From Wenyingzhuangia sp039768865 (GTDB taxonomy: Bacteria; Bacteroidota; Bacteroidia; Flavobacteriales; Flavobacteriaceae): DNA of 23,239 bases. Every line of letters begins with the position of its first letter. Positions within the stretch are counted from its first letter, which is position 1. The notes beneath the pieces are model-generated. The model saw only the letters and a list, made by a program, of their open reading frames with translations, did not search any database and was not told the origin of the DNA. Positions 6,655-15,106 of this stretch are shown here, in pieces. The stretch is taken from NCBI RefSeq assembly GCF_039768865.1, contig NZ_JBDMZQ010000056.1; one strand, given 5' to 3'. The translations under genes and the position numbers were made by a program.

Positions 6655-8928
6655 ATGATTAAACACTTGAATAAAAAAACCTTATTACTATTATTAGTAC
6701 TCTGCATAGGGACATCTGTCTATGCTCAAAAGAAAAAGTATAAATATCAAGATGCTTCTATATCCATAGAAGAACGGATCGATGATTTATTGCCAAGAAT
6801 GTCATTGGAAGAAAAGGTGGCTCAGATGCGAATTTTTCACGCCAATATTGGCGTTAAATCCGATAAAAATGGCCGCCTTGTATTGTCCGATAGGGTCAAA
6901 GAAAAATTAAAATTAGGAATTGCAGGGATTAAAAACCCTGGAGAACACATTTCTCCCTTAGCAGCAGCAAAACTAAACAATGAACTTCAAAAATATGTCA
7001 TGAAGAGCAATAGATGGGGTATACCCGGTCTCTTTGTTACAGAATCTTATAATGGAGTGGATGCAAAAGGCTGTACCAAATTTGGAAGACCAATTACCTC
7101 TGCCGCGTCTTTCAATCCTTCTCTTGTCAATCAGATGTGGGATGTTATAGGAAGAGAGGCTCGATTAAGAGGGATGCATATGTGTCACTCCCCCGAAGCG
7201 GATATTGTAAGAGACCCGCGTTTTGGTCGTATGTCAGAAGCTTTTGGTGAAGATACCTTCTTAACAACACAAATGGTAGTGAATGCCATTAAAGGGGTAC
7301 AAGGCGATTTTACAGGTCTTGGAAAGGGTACACACATAGGCGCAGTGACCAAACACTTTGCAGGATATGGTCAAGTTTTAGGTGGATCCAATTTTGCGGC
7401 AGTAGAAATTTCTCCGAGAACACTAATCGATGAAATATATCCGCCTTTTGAGGCCGCCGTAAAAGAGGCACGTACTCTAGGTATCATGGCTTCTCATGGA
7501 GACCTTAATGGGGTAGCAAGTCATGGAAACCCTGAATTGTTAACAGGGGTTTTACGCAATCAATGGGGCTTTGATGGGTATGTTGTTTCTGACTCAAATG
7601 ACATAGCAAGATTATTTTATTTTATGGGAGTAGCTGAAAATCCTGAGGCTGCGGCGCTTATGGGGTTGGTTGCAGGAATTGATATTGATCTCTACGCAGA
7701 GGATTCTTATGCTTACTTACCTGAGATGGTCAAAAAAGATCCTTCCATAGAAAAAATGATAGACAGATCTGTACGTCGAGTATTACGAACAAAAATGATC
7801 TTAGGTCTTTTTGATAATCCTTTTGTAGACACCAAGAAAGTCGAAAAACAAGTTCGTTCAGAAGCTTCGTTGGCCTTAGCACAAGAGTTAGATTTAGAAT
7901 CCATAATTCTTTTGAAGAATAAGGCAAATACATTGCCACTAACAAAATCCTCGAATAAAATCGCTTTGTTGGGACCACTTTTGAGTCAAACGACTCAAAA
8001 AGATTTTGAATCTGTTGCAGGCAATAAAATGACCTTTGTTGCTGACCAAGGTTTTGAGCTTACCGACAAAAACAAAGGAGTTCCAAATCTATTAGCTACT
8101 GACGAAGAGGCAATTACACGCTTGACCAATTTAGCGAAATCATCAGATCTTAGTATATTATTCTTGGGAGGAGATGAATTTACAGCCAAAGAAGCTTACT
8201 TTAATAATGCTTTGGGCGACCGTGCAACCATTGAACCTGTAGGCCCTCAAGATGAATTGCTTAAACGCATTAAAGCACTCGGCAAGCCGGTTATTGTGAT
8301 TTTAAAACACAGAAGAACATTGGCTATAAATACAATTGCTGAACAAGCAGATGCTATTTTAGACGGGTGGGATCTAAGTGAAAAAGGAGACCAGTCGCTT
8401 GCCAAAATTATTTTTGGAGAAGTTTCTCCATCAGGTAAACTTCCAGTAACAGTACCTCGTTCTATTGGTCAATTGCCTTTCCATTACAGCATGAAGGGAA
8501 TTAACAATAAAAAAGGTTATCTCTTCTTGGAAGATGGACCCTTATTTCCATTCGGCTTTGGGTTGAGCTATATGGATTTTTCTTTCGATGAAATGACATT
8601 GTCATCAAATAAAATTACGCCATCCACGACCATTTCGGTAGCCGTTAAAGTAACCAATACGGGAAAGATGAAAGCCAAAGAAGTGGTGCAGATGTACCTC
8701 AAAGATGAAATAGGTTCGGTGACAAGACCCGATAAGGAATTAAAAGGATTTCAAAAAATTGAATTGGATTCTGGAGAGTCCAAGACAGTAGCGTTTACCA
8801 TAACCCCCGAAATGTTGAAATTTACGGGTCTTACTATGGGAAAAATTCTTGAAGAAGGAAACTATACTGTTATGGTTGGTTCTTCCTCAAAAGAGGGGCT
8901 TACCGCTCAATTTAGATTAGAAAAATAA
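6655..8928 (+). CDS. GH3 family glycoside hydrolase
   Basis: A 757-residue periplasmic enzyme with a signal peptide cleaved near VYAQ (25). The N-terminal TIM barrel contains DPRFGRMSEAFGED, KHFAGYG (K233-H234) and GYVVSDSND with the nucleophile D313. The alpha/beta sandwich follows, with FTAKEAY (candidate acid/base E513) and GDR (D522-R523). A C-terminal fibronectin-III-like domain begins near FGFGLSYMDFSF. GH3 enzymes are retaining exo-acting beta-glycosidases (glucosidase, xylosidase and others). Some usually conserved stretches differ: KHRRTLA replaces the common NGRP-type motif and DLSEKGDQ replaces YPGEEGG. Xylosidase or glucosidase activity on a side chain is plausible but cannot be chosen from sequence. 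It lies in the middle of the GH78-to-rhaM run. Confidence 0.93.
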   Translation: MIKHLNKKTLLLLLVLCIGTSVYAQKKKYKYQDASISIEERIDDLLPRMSLEEKVAQMRIFHANIGVKSDKNGRLVLSDRVKEKLKLGIAGIKNPGEHISPLAAAKLNNELQKYVMKSNRWGIPGLFVTESYNGVDAKGCTKFGRPITSAASFNPSLVNQMWDVIGREARLRGMHMCHSPEADIVRDPRFGRMSEAFGEDTFLTTQMVVNAIKGVQGDFTGLGKGTHIGAVTKHFAGYGQVLGGSNFAAVEISPRTLIDEIYPPFEAAVKEARTLGIMASHGDLNGVASHGNPELLTGVLRNQWGFDGYVVSDSNDIARLFYFMGVAENPEAAALMGLVAGIDIDLYAEDSYAYLPEMVKKDPSIEKMIDRSVRRVLRTKMILGLFDNPFVDTKKVEKQVRSEASLALAQELDLESIILLKNKANTLPLTKSSNKIALLGPLLSQTTQKDFESVAGNKMTFVADQGFELTDKNKGVPNLLATDEEAITRLTNLAKSSDLSILFLGGDEFTAKEAYFNNALGDRATIEPVGPQDELLKRIKALGKPVIVILKHRRTLAINTIAEQADAILDGWDLSEKGDQSLAKIIFGEVSPSGKLPVTVPRSIGQLPFHYSMKGINNKKGYLFLEDGPLFPFGFGLSYMDFSFDEMTLSSNKITPSTTISVAVKVTNTGKMKAKEVVQMYLKDEIGSVTRPDKELKGFQKIELDSGESKTVAFTITPEMLKFTGLTMGKILEEGNYTVMVGSSSKEGLTAQFRLEK

Positions 8929-8950
8929 ACAACAATTAATACATTTAGAT

Positions 8951-10069
8951 ATGCAATCAATACAACGAACATTTTTCACCTCTATGGTATTGTTTTTTTT
9001 ATGCTTCATTGTCAATGCCCAAGCAGAGATCGATAAACGTGAAATTGAACTAGCCATGGTAAAAGCCCTTGAGTGGCAAGAGGCGCATCCCATTTTTGCG
9101 CTCTCACCAAAAGATTGGACCAACGGTGCCTATTATGTAGGAGCGACTAAAGCGCATCAAGCGACCAAAAACCCCATCTTTTTGGCGGCTTTAAAGACTG
9201 CAGGTTATCGAAATCAATGGAAGCCTTTAGATAGATATTATCATGCCGATGATATCGCCATTTCTTATTCCTACCTCTACATCGATTCCACAAGAAAACG
9301 ATTGGTAGATTTGGCTCCTACCAAAGATTTCTTAGACAATCACCTTTACAAATCCAACAAATGGAAAAATGGTACAGATCCAAACGAATTTAAAAAAATT
9401 CTCTGGTGGTGGTGTGATGCACTCTTTATGGCCCCTCCTGTAATTACTGTCTATGCAAAGAGAACAGGAGAGAAAAAGTACCTCGATGATATGCACAAAT
9501 ACTTTATGGAAACCTATAATCTTTTGTATGATCAAGAAGAAAATCTGTTTGCAAGAGATACCCGATATCAGTGGGGTGTGAACGAAATCGATTTGAAAGA
9601 GCCTAACGGCAAAAAGATTTTTTGGGCCAGAGGTAATGGTTGGGTTTTGGGTGGACTTGCCTTAATCTTATCCGACTTACCCAAAGATTATAAGCATTAT
9701 GACTTTTATGTAAACCTCTTCAAAGAGATGGCAGCTCGTATAAAATCGCTACAACAAGAAGATGGTCTATGGCGTACCAGTTTACTCTCGCCAGAGTCAT
9801 GGGATCATGGAGAAGTAAGTGCTAGTGGCTTTTATACCTTTGCTTTGGCTTGGGGGGTAAATAATGGCCTTCTTGATTCGAAAACATATACTCCTGCGGT
9901 GAAAAAAGCCTGGAAATCAATACATGCTTGTCAACACATAAACGGTATGGTAGGCTGGGTACAAGATATAGGGGCTGATCCACAACCTGCAACAAAAGAT
10001 AGCTGGCAAAACTATGGGACAGGTGCATTTTTATTGGCAGGAAGTGAGTTGTTAAAAATGGATGAATGA
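8951..10069 (+). CDS. GH105 unsaturated rhamnogalacturonyl/glucuronyl hydrolase
   Basis: A 372-residue secreted enzyme of normal family length. The signal peptide ends near VNAQA (25). The rest is an (alpha/alpha)6 barrel: HADD (98-101), WWWCDALFMAPP with the presumed catalytic Asp156, FWARGNGW, and SASGFYTFAL near the active site. GH105 enzymes hydrate the 4,5-double bond that polysaccharide lyases leave on a non-reducing uronic acid, releasing the unsaturated sugar, often from rhamnose. Its presence implies lyase action on a rhamnose-uronate backbone. The stop overlaps the next start by ATGA, so it is translationally coupled to the lyase-family gene downstream. Confidence 0.94.
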   Translation: MQSIQRTFFTSMVLFFLCFIVNAQAEIDKREIELAMVKALEWQEAHPIFALSPKDWTNGAYYVGATKAHQATKNPIFLAALKTAGYRNQWKPLDRYYHADDIAISYSYLYIDSTRKRLVDLAPTKDFLDNHLYKSNKWKNGTDPNEFKKILWWWCDALFMAPPVITVYAKRTGEKKYLDDMHKYFMETYNLLYDQEENLFARDTRYQWGVNEIDLKEPNGKKIFWARGNGWVLGGLALILSDLPKDYKHYDFYVNLFKEMAARIKSLQQEDGLWRTSLLSPESWDHGEVSASGFYTFALAWGVNNGLLDSKTYTPAVKKAWKSIHACQHINGMVGWVQDIGADPQPATKDSWQNYGTGAFLLAGSELLKMDE

Positions 10070-11265
10070 TCCATCCTAAAAAGTTATTATTAACTTCTTT
10101 ATGTTTCCTTTTTTTTGGAAATAGTCATGCCCAATTAACGCATTTGAATTATGACCATTTGGTTCAGGTAAAAGAGGCCATTAATCAAAGTTCGGAGACT
10201 TATCTCCCGGCTTATCTCAACCTCTTGACCCAAGCGGATGTTGCCATGCAAAACGGCCCCTACGCTGTGACCTATAAAAAGCGTGTAGCCATCAGTGGTG
10301 ATAAACATGACTATTTGAGTCTGGCCCCCTATTGGTGGCCAGACCCAACTAAAAAGGAAGGTTTGCCTTGGATCCGAAAAGACGGTATCGTTAACCCAAT
10401 GACCCGTGGCGAAAATGTTGATCGATCTGCGGCCTACAAATTTTTTAGTGAATTAAAACTGCTTTCTTTGGCCTTCTTTTTTTCGGATAAATCTAAGTAT
10501 GCTTCAAAAATCAATCAATTACTTAAGGTTTGGTTTTTAGATAAAAATACACGGATGAACCCTCATCTAAAGTATGCTCAAGGAATTCCAGGTAAAAACG
10601 TTGGGAGAGGATTTGGAATAATCGAATTTTCTGGGGTGCAACACGTTATTACTGCCCTTGAAATATTACAACTTAAAGCTGCTATCCCTCAGCAAGATAT
10701 AAAAGAATTACGTGCTTGGCTAAGCGAATATTTGATTTGGCTTCAGGAAAGTGAATTTGGTATTTTTGCAAAAACAAGATCAAACAATCATGGCTCTCTC
10801 TATGATGTTCAAGTTGTATCAATTTTGTTGTTTCTAAATCAAGAGGAAAATGCCAAAACGATTCTCAATTCGGTTTTTAAACAAAGGATTACACCACAAA
10901 TCAATGCGGATGGAAGTCAACCTCACGAACTTAAACGTACAAAGTCACTTACCTACAGTATTCTCAACCTTACTGCCTTAGTAAAACTTGCTTTTATGGG
11001 GAATAAAGTTGGTGTAAATATTGCCGAAAAAGCCTCGATTGATGGCGATTTGCAAAAGGCTTTTAATTTTCTTAGCCCTTATTTAGACAAGAATCATTTA
11101 TGGCCCTACCAGCAAATAGGAAATTACGAAGATGCAATATCACGATTATCTAAAATGTTTGTATATTCTGGTAGTTTATTGATGAATAAATCCCATTGTG
11201 AAATAATGCTATCACAAGAAAATTTAACGGATATAGATCGATTGCTTTATCCCTGTATTAGATAA
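10066..11265 (+). CDS. Alginate_lyase-family (PF05426-like) secreted protein, first copy
   Basis: A 399-residue protein with a signal peptide ending NSHAQ (23) and an alpha-helical toroid. Family signatures are present: HDYLSLAPYWWPDP (81-94), GLPWIRKDGIVNP (about 99-111), MNPHLKYAQGIPG, SNNHGSLYDVQ with N241-H242 and Tyr246, and DGSQPHELKRTKSLTYS with R291 and Tyr297. The His and Tyr in these motifs are the expected beta-elimination residues. Relatives include PL5 alginate lyases and PL38 glucuronan lyases. With GH105 coupled upstream, cleavage at a glucuronate or other uronic acid is the best inference; alginate itself is unlikely beside rhamnosidases. The gene overlaps GH105 by four bases. 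Confidence 0.85.
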   Translation: MIHPKKLLLTSLCFLFFGNSHAQLTHLNYDHLVQVKEAINQSSETYLPAYLNLLTQADVAMQNGPYAVTYKKRVAISGDKHDYLSLAPYWWPDPTKKEGLPWIRKDGIVNPMTRGENVDRSAAYKFFSELKLLSLAFFFSDKSKYASKINQLLKVWFLDKNTRMNPHLKYAQGIPGKNVGRGFGIIEFSGVQHVITALEILQLKAAIPQQDIKELRAWLSEYLIWLQESEFGIFAKTRSNNHGSLYDVQVVSILLFLNQEENAKTILNSVFKQRITPQINADGSQPHELKRTKSLTYSILNLTALVKLAFMGNKVGVNIAEKASIDGDLQKAFNFLSPYLDKNHLWPYQQIGNYEDAISRLSKMFVYSGSLLMNKSHCEIMLSQENLTDIDRLLYPCIR

Positions 11266-11291
11266 AACAGGACGAATCAAATCTTATAAAA

Positions 11292-12605
11292 ATGAAAAAT
11301 TCCAAGACAAAGCAGAAGGAGGAGAAGATTACGTTGACTAGACGGCATTTTGTCAAAAATTCATTTCTTGCCGCAGGATTGTTTACTCTATTACCCCGAC
11401 ATGTTTTAGGACGAGGTTTTGTGGCTCCAAGTGACAAGATAAACCTTGGCTACATTGGCCTTGGTAAACAAGGAGGTATTTTAGCCAATAGATTTTTAAC
11501 TCATACAGATGCCCAAATTGTAGCAGGAGCAGAAGTCTGGGCTTCAAAAAGAAAATGGTTCACCCAATTGATAGAAGGGTATTATGCAAAGAAACGAGGA
11601 GTGTCTAAATATAAAGGTGTTCGCACTTATTTAAACTATCAAGAACTTTTGCAACAAGACGGAATAGATGCTGTCATAATTGCTACTCCAGACAATTGGC
11701 ATGCCATACAAGCAATTGATGCTATGAAATCTGGAAAGGATGTTTTTTGTGAAAAACCAATGACCAAAACCATTGAAGAAGGTCGTTCTATGGTAAATGT
11801 ACTTCAACAATATGATCGCGTTTTGCAAGTTGGGAGTATGCAACGTTCATGGGCAAAATTCATCAAAGCAAATGAGATTGTTAAATCAGGAAAACTAGGC
11901 AAAATAAAAAGAGTATTGGTCAATGTAGGCGATCCCTTTAGTGCTTACGACTTGCCTTTTCAGGAAACTCCAGATGGTGTTGATTGGAACTTGTGGTGTG
12001 GACCATCTCCTTTAATTCATTATCATGATACGATTGCACCAGAGGTCGTTAATACCTATCCTGCATGGCGCGATTTTAAAGAAATTGGTGGTGGACGATT
12101 GGCAGACTGGGGCACACATATGTTTGATGTAGCCCAATGGTGTTTAGGAATGGACAGAACGGGCCCCGTTTCATTTATACCACCAACAAATCCAAATGCT
12201 GTTAGGGGCTTGCGTATGATTTATGAAAATGGAATAGAACTAATTCATGAAGACTTTGGTCGTGGATGGGCAGTTCGCTTTATAGGTACTGAAGGCCGTC
12301 TTGATGTCAGTAGAAGCTTTATTGAAACGACCCCAAGCTCAATTTTAAATGCAGGGGAAAAAACCACAAAAATTGATTACAATGATCAAGGGAATCATTA
12401 TCAAAATTGGTTAGATGCCATAAAAAGTAGACAACAACCAATTTGTGATGTTGAAGTTGGGCATAGATCTGCAAGCCTTTGCCACATTGCTAATATTACT
12501 TACGAATTAAATCGCCCATTACAATGGAATCCTGAGAAGGAGAGATTTAAAGCGGATTTTCAAGCCAATAAAATGCGAAAACGAAAAAATCGTAAATACG
12601 TTTAA
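11292..12605 (+). CDS. Tat-exported Gfo/Idh/MocA family oxidoreductase or NAD-dependent glycosidase-like protein
   Basis: A 437-residue protein. A twin-arginine signal (TRRHFVKNSFLAAG, R17-R18) indicates export folded with its cofactor. The Rossmann fold starts at NLGYIGLGKQG (51-61), followed by ATPDNWH (131-137) and CEKPM with the catalytic-type Lys155. The C-terminal substrate domain has DWNLWCGP and GGGRLADWGTHMFD (H276, D279). Family members oxidise sugar hydroxyls with NAD(P); exported members include GH109-type NAD-dependent glycosidases and sugar 3-dehydrogenases. A periplasmic role on oligosaccharides from this locus is inferred. It sits 26 bases after the lyase-family gene and 22 before rhaM. 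The family is certain; substrate and net reaction are not. Confidence 0.9.
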   Translation: MKNSKTKQKEEKITLTRRHFVKNSFLAAGLFTLLPRHVLGRGFVAPSDKINLGYIGLGKQGGILANRFLTHTDAQIVAGAEVWASKRKWFTQLIEGYYAKKRGVSKYKGVRTYLNYQELLQQDGIDAVIIATPDNWHAIQAIDAMKSGKDVFCEKPMTKTIEEGRSMVNVLQQYDRVLQVGSMQRSWAKFIKANEIVKSGKLGKIKRVLVNVGDPFSAYDLPFQETPDGVDWNLWCGPSPLIHYHDTIAPEVVNTYPAWRDFKEIGGGRLADWGTHMFDVAQWCLGMDRTGPVSFIPPTNPNAVRGLRMIYENGIELIHEDFGRGWAVRFIGTEGRLDVSRSFIETTPSSILNAGEKTTKIDYNDQGNHYQNWLDAIKSRQQPICDVEVGHRSASLCHIANITYELNRPLQWNPEKERFKADFQANKMRKRKNRKYV

Positions 12606-12627
12606 ACTCTTAAATTGATATTTTATT

Positions 12628-12942
12628 ATGAAGCGACTTGCCTTTAAAATGCAACTAAATCAAGGCTGTATAAAAGCTTATAAAGATCGTCATGATCAAT
12701 TATGGCCAGAACTTAAAATCCTATTAAAAGAGGCAGGCGTTAGTAACTATTCTATTTTTTTTGATAATGAAACCCATACGCTTTTTGCTTTTCAGAATGT
12801 GACGGGTTCGGGAGGATCTCAAGATCTTGAACAGAACTCCATCGTACAAAAATGGTGGGCTTTTATGGCAGATATTATGGAAACCCACCCAGACAATGCT
12901 CCTGTGTCAATCCCCTTGGAAGAGGTTTTTTTTATGGAATAA
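12628..12942 (+). CDS. rhaM: L-rhamnose mutarotase
   Basis: A 104-residue cytoplasmic protein, the usual length for RhaM. It interconverts alpha and beta anomers of L-rhamnose so that imported sugar can enter isomerisation. Visible signatures are the N-terminal MKRLAFKMQL strand, YKDRHDQLWPEL with His22 at the catalytic position known in E. coli RhaM, and the C-terminal WWAFMADIMETHPDNAP motif. No signal peptide is present. It closes the tight gene run 22 bases after the Gfo/Idh gene and, with rhaT, is the strongest sign that free L-rhamnose is the harvested product. Confidence 0.95.
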   Translation: MKRLAFKMQLNQGCIKAYKDRHDQLWPELKILLKEAGVSNYSIFFDNETHTLFAFQNVTGSGGSQDLEQNSIVQKWWAFMADIMETHPDNAPVSIPLEEVFFME

Positions 12943-12990
12943 ATAGTAAGACTTTTTTGTTCCTTCTAGTGCTTAAAAATAATTGATACA

Positions 12991-13005
12991 GTACGGTACA
13001 GGATG
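12991..13005. promoter_or_regulatory. Motif shared with the GH78 upstream region
   Basis: GTACGGTACAGGATG combines two short sequences found separately upstream of GH78: GTACGGTA (1540-1547) and GTACAGGATG (1489-1498). It lies about 60 bases upstream of the preferred Tat-lipoprotein start (13066) in a 102-base gap. A shared regulator-binding site is inferred; chance cannot be excluded. Confidence 0.35.
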
Positions 13006-13065
13006 ATCTTTTTACCAATTCTAACTACAATTGATTGTTTATAAATGCTTACCAAAATTAGAATT

Positions 13066-14985
13066 ATGCAAAGACGTGATTTCACTCAGTTATCATTTTT
13101 AGCAAGCATGGGTGTGTTAGTTCCCTTAAATGCTTGTGATAGTAAAAAAAAGGGATCCTCTCCTTCAAAGACGAATGATTCCTCTTTCATGGAATTATCG
13201 TTTGACCTATTGTCTACTTGGAGTGCCGCTATGTTAGCCACTCAAATTAATGAACCTGAAAATCCAGAGCTTCACGGTGCTCTATTTTGTAAAGCATGTA
13301 ATAGAATTCACGGTCGTTGTATGGATGCTGTTTATCCGTTTTTATACATGGCTAATGCAACAGGAGAAACCAAATATTTAGACGCCGCCTTAAAACTGAT
13401 GCAATGGTCAGAAAACGTTTCTAAATCAGACGGGAGTTGGACGGTAATTCCAAATCCAAAATCCTGGCCTGGTATTACTGTTTTTGGCGGTATTGCTTTG
13501 GCTGAAGCGCTTTTGCATCACGGGCATATTCTTCCAAAGAAAGTAAAACATCAATGGACAGTTCGGTTAAGAAAGGCTGCAGCGTTTGTGCATAAAAATT
13601 TTAATATAGATTACAGTCACACTAACTATCCAATGACGGCTGTCTACGGATTACAGCTTTGGGGTGAAATGTTTGAAATCCCCGAATATCGAATCCATGC
13701 AAGAGATCTAGCAAATAAATTCTCCAGTAGGTTAACTCAACCCAACCGGATCATTTTCGGAGAAAATAAGCCTACAAATCAAACAAGCGATAAAGGGCTC
13801 TATCCTGTTGATTTAGGATACAATGTGGAAGAAACACTCAATGGAATTGTTCAATATGCCATTGCCGTTGATGATAAAGATCTTCTAGAAATAGTTGAAG
13901 AATCAATGAAAGGCCACTTAGAATTTATGTTGCCCGATGGAGCTTGGGATAACAGTTGGGGTACAAGACAAAATAAATGGAGTTATTGGGGAAGTAGAAC
14001 CACAGATGGATGCCAACCTGCTTTTTCACTTATGGCAGATAGAAATTCAGCATTTGGAACTGCTGCATTCCTTAGTACTGAATTATTAATACGGTGCACT
14101 GTAAATGGTTTGCTGGCTGGGGGATTGCACTACGAAAATCACAAAGTGCTACCCTGTTTACACCATACCTTTACCCATTCAAAATCCTTAGCTTTTGTAC
14201 TAGATAATAAAGACAAACTTCCAGAAATTAATAAACAAACCCCAATTCCAAGGTCAATGCCCTATGGAATAAAGCACTTTTCAGATCTTGCAGTTTGGCT
14301 GGTTTCCCAAGGTCCGTGGAGAGCAACTATTTCTGCCAATGATGTTGTGTTTAAAAAGCCCTTATCACAAACCGCTACAGGAGGATCGCTTGCTGTACTG
14401 TGGCATGAAAAAATAGGGCCAATATTCACAGCCAGTATGGCAGAATACATGTTAGTAGAACCCTATAATCAACAACTCCAACCCGACGGTGAAGATATAG
14501 CACTAACCCCAAGAATAGAAGGGTACAAAGAAGGCGAATGGTACACCAACCTTTATGATAGAAAGGCGATTGTCACCGTGAATCAAAATAATGAAGTATC
14601 TGAACTTTTTGTAGAAACCACACTTACCAATAAAAATCAAAACCGAATCGCTGATCTAAAATTTAGTATTTCCTATACTTTTGATGAAAGAACAATTAAA
14701 ATTAGTGTACAAAAAATAGGTAATCCTCTCGAGGTAGAAAATTTATCGTTAGTTATGCCATTAATCTCGCCCAATCATGAGAGACAAAAAGAAACAGGAA
14801 ATCGTCAATTGAATATTATTAAAGAAAATGGAAGTCTTATTTTATCGACCAACGTTCCTCTTGAAGTAATGAAAACTAAAAAAAGTAGGATTTTCAACAT
14901 GGTTCCCGGTATGGAAGCCCTCCCGATTAAAATTGATTTTGAAAGGGGGAATGATCGTGTTGAATGTGTTATTGAGGTAGTATAA
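13066..14985 (+). CDS. Tat lipoprotein with a helical-toroid plus beta-sandwich architecture, possible uronyl hydrolase or lyase
   Basis: A 639-residue protein from ATG 13066; an upstream ATG at 13045 would add seven residues before the twin-arginine motif, so 13066 is preferred. The signal MQRRDFTQLSF ends at a Cys in VPLNAC (Cys24), indicating Tat export and lipidation. The first ~400 residues are helical with repeated aromatic-Gly motifs (CNRIHGRCMDAVYPFLYMA, HTNYPMTAVYGLQLWGEM, DGAWDNSWGTR, YWGSRTTDGCQ), as in (alpha/alpha)-toroid glycosidases and lyases. The last ~200 look like beta-sandwich strands. I cannot assign the family firmly; GH154-type beta-glucuronidases or an unclassified lyase are candidates. 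The context predicts uronic-acid glycoside processing. Confidence 0.6.
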   Translation: MQRRDFTQLSFLASMGVLVPLNACDSKKKGSSPSKTNDSSFMELSFDLLSTWSAAMLATQINEPENPELHGALFCKACNRIHGRCMDAVYPFLYMANATGETKYLDAALKLMQWSENVSKSDGSWTVIPNPKSWPGITVFGGIALAEALLHHGHILPKKVKHQWTVRLRKAAAFVHKNFNIDYSHTNYPMTAVYGLQLWGEMFEIPEYRIHARDLANKFSSRLTQPNRIIFGENKPTNQTSDKGLYPVDLGYNVEETLNGIVQYAIAVDDKDLLEIVEESMKGHLEFMLPDGAWDNSWGTRQNKWSYWGSRTTDGCQPAFSLMADRNSAFGTAAFLSTELLIRCTVNGLLAGGLHYENHKVLPCLHHTFTHSKSLAFVLDNKDKLPEINKQTPIPRSMPYGIKHFSDLAVWLVSQGPWRATISANDVVFKKPLSQTATGGSLAVLWHEKIGPIFTASMAEYMLVEPYNQQLQPDGEDIALTPRIEGYKEGEWYTNLYDRKAIVTVNQNNEVSELFVETTLTNKNQNRIADLKFSISYTFDERTIKISVQKIGNPLEVENLSLVMPLISPNHERQKETGNRQLNIIKENGSLILSTNVPLEVMKTKKSRIFNMVPGMEALPIKIDFERGNDRVECVIEVV

Positions 14986-14987
14986 TT

Positions 14988-15003
14988 AAATCATAAATGA
15001 TTT
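14988..15003. repeat. Short AT-rich inverted repeat after the Tat lipoprotein gene
   Basis: AAATCAT, two bases, ATGATTT form a perfect 7-bp dyad two bases after the stop codon. Read as RNA it would be a weak six-pair stem with a four-base loop, and only a few T residues follow. A weak terminator or a binding site are both possible. Confidence 0.25.
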
Positions 15004-15106
15004 TGGTGAAAAATTTTAAAATGTATTGTTTTCCGGAACATACAACCAAAAAACAAAATGTTTATTAACAATATAACAAGTTGTTAGCTAGCGAAAAATT
15101 AAAAAC

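Noticed and set aside
10066..11265. A dedicated alginate-degradation system, suggested by the alginate_lyase family name
   Set aside because: The neighbours (GH78, GH106, GH105, RhaM, RhaT) indicate a rhamnose-containing substrate, and this family includes lyases for glucuronan and other uronic-acid polymers.
15022..15044. Imperfect dyad around TTCCGGAA upstream of the VOC gene as an operator
   Set aside because: The outer arms pair only with gaps, the 8-base core could be chance, and no second copy was found in the window.
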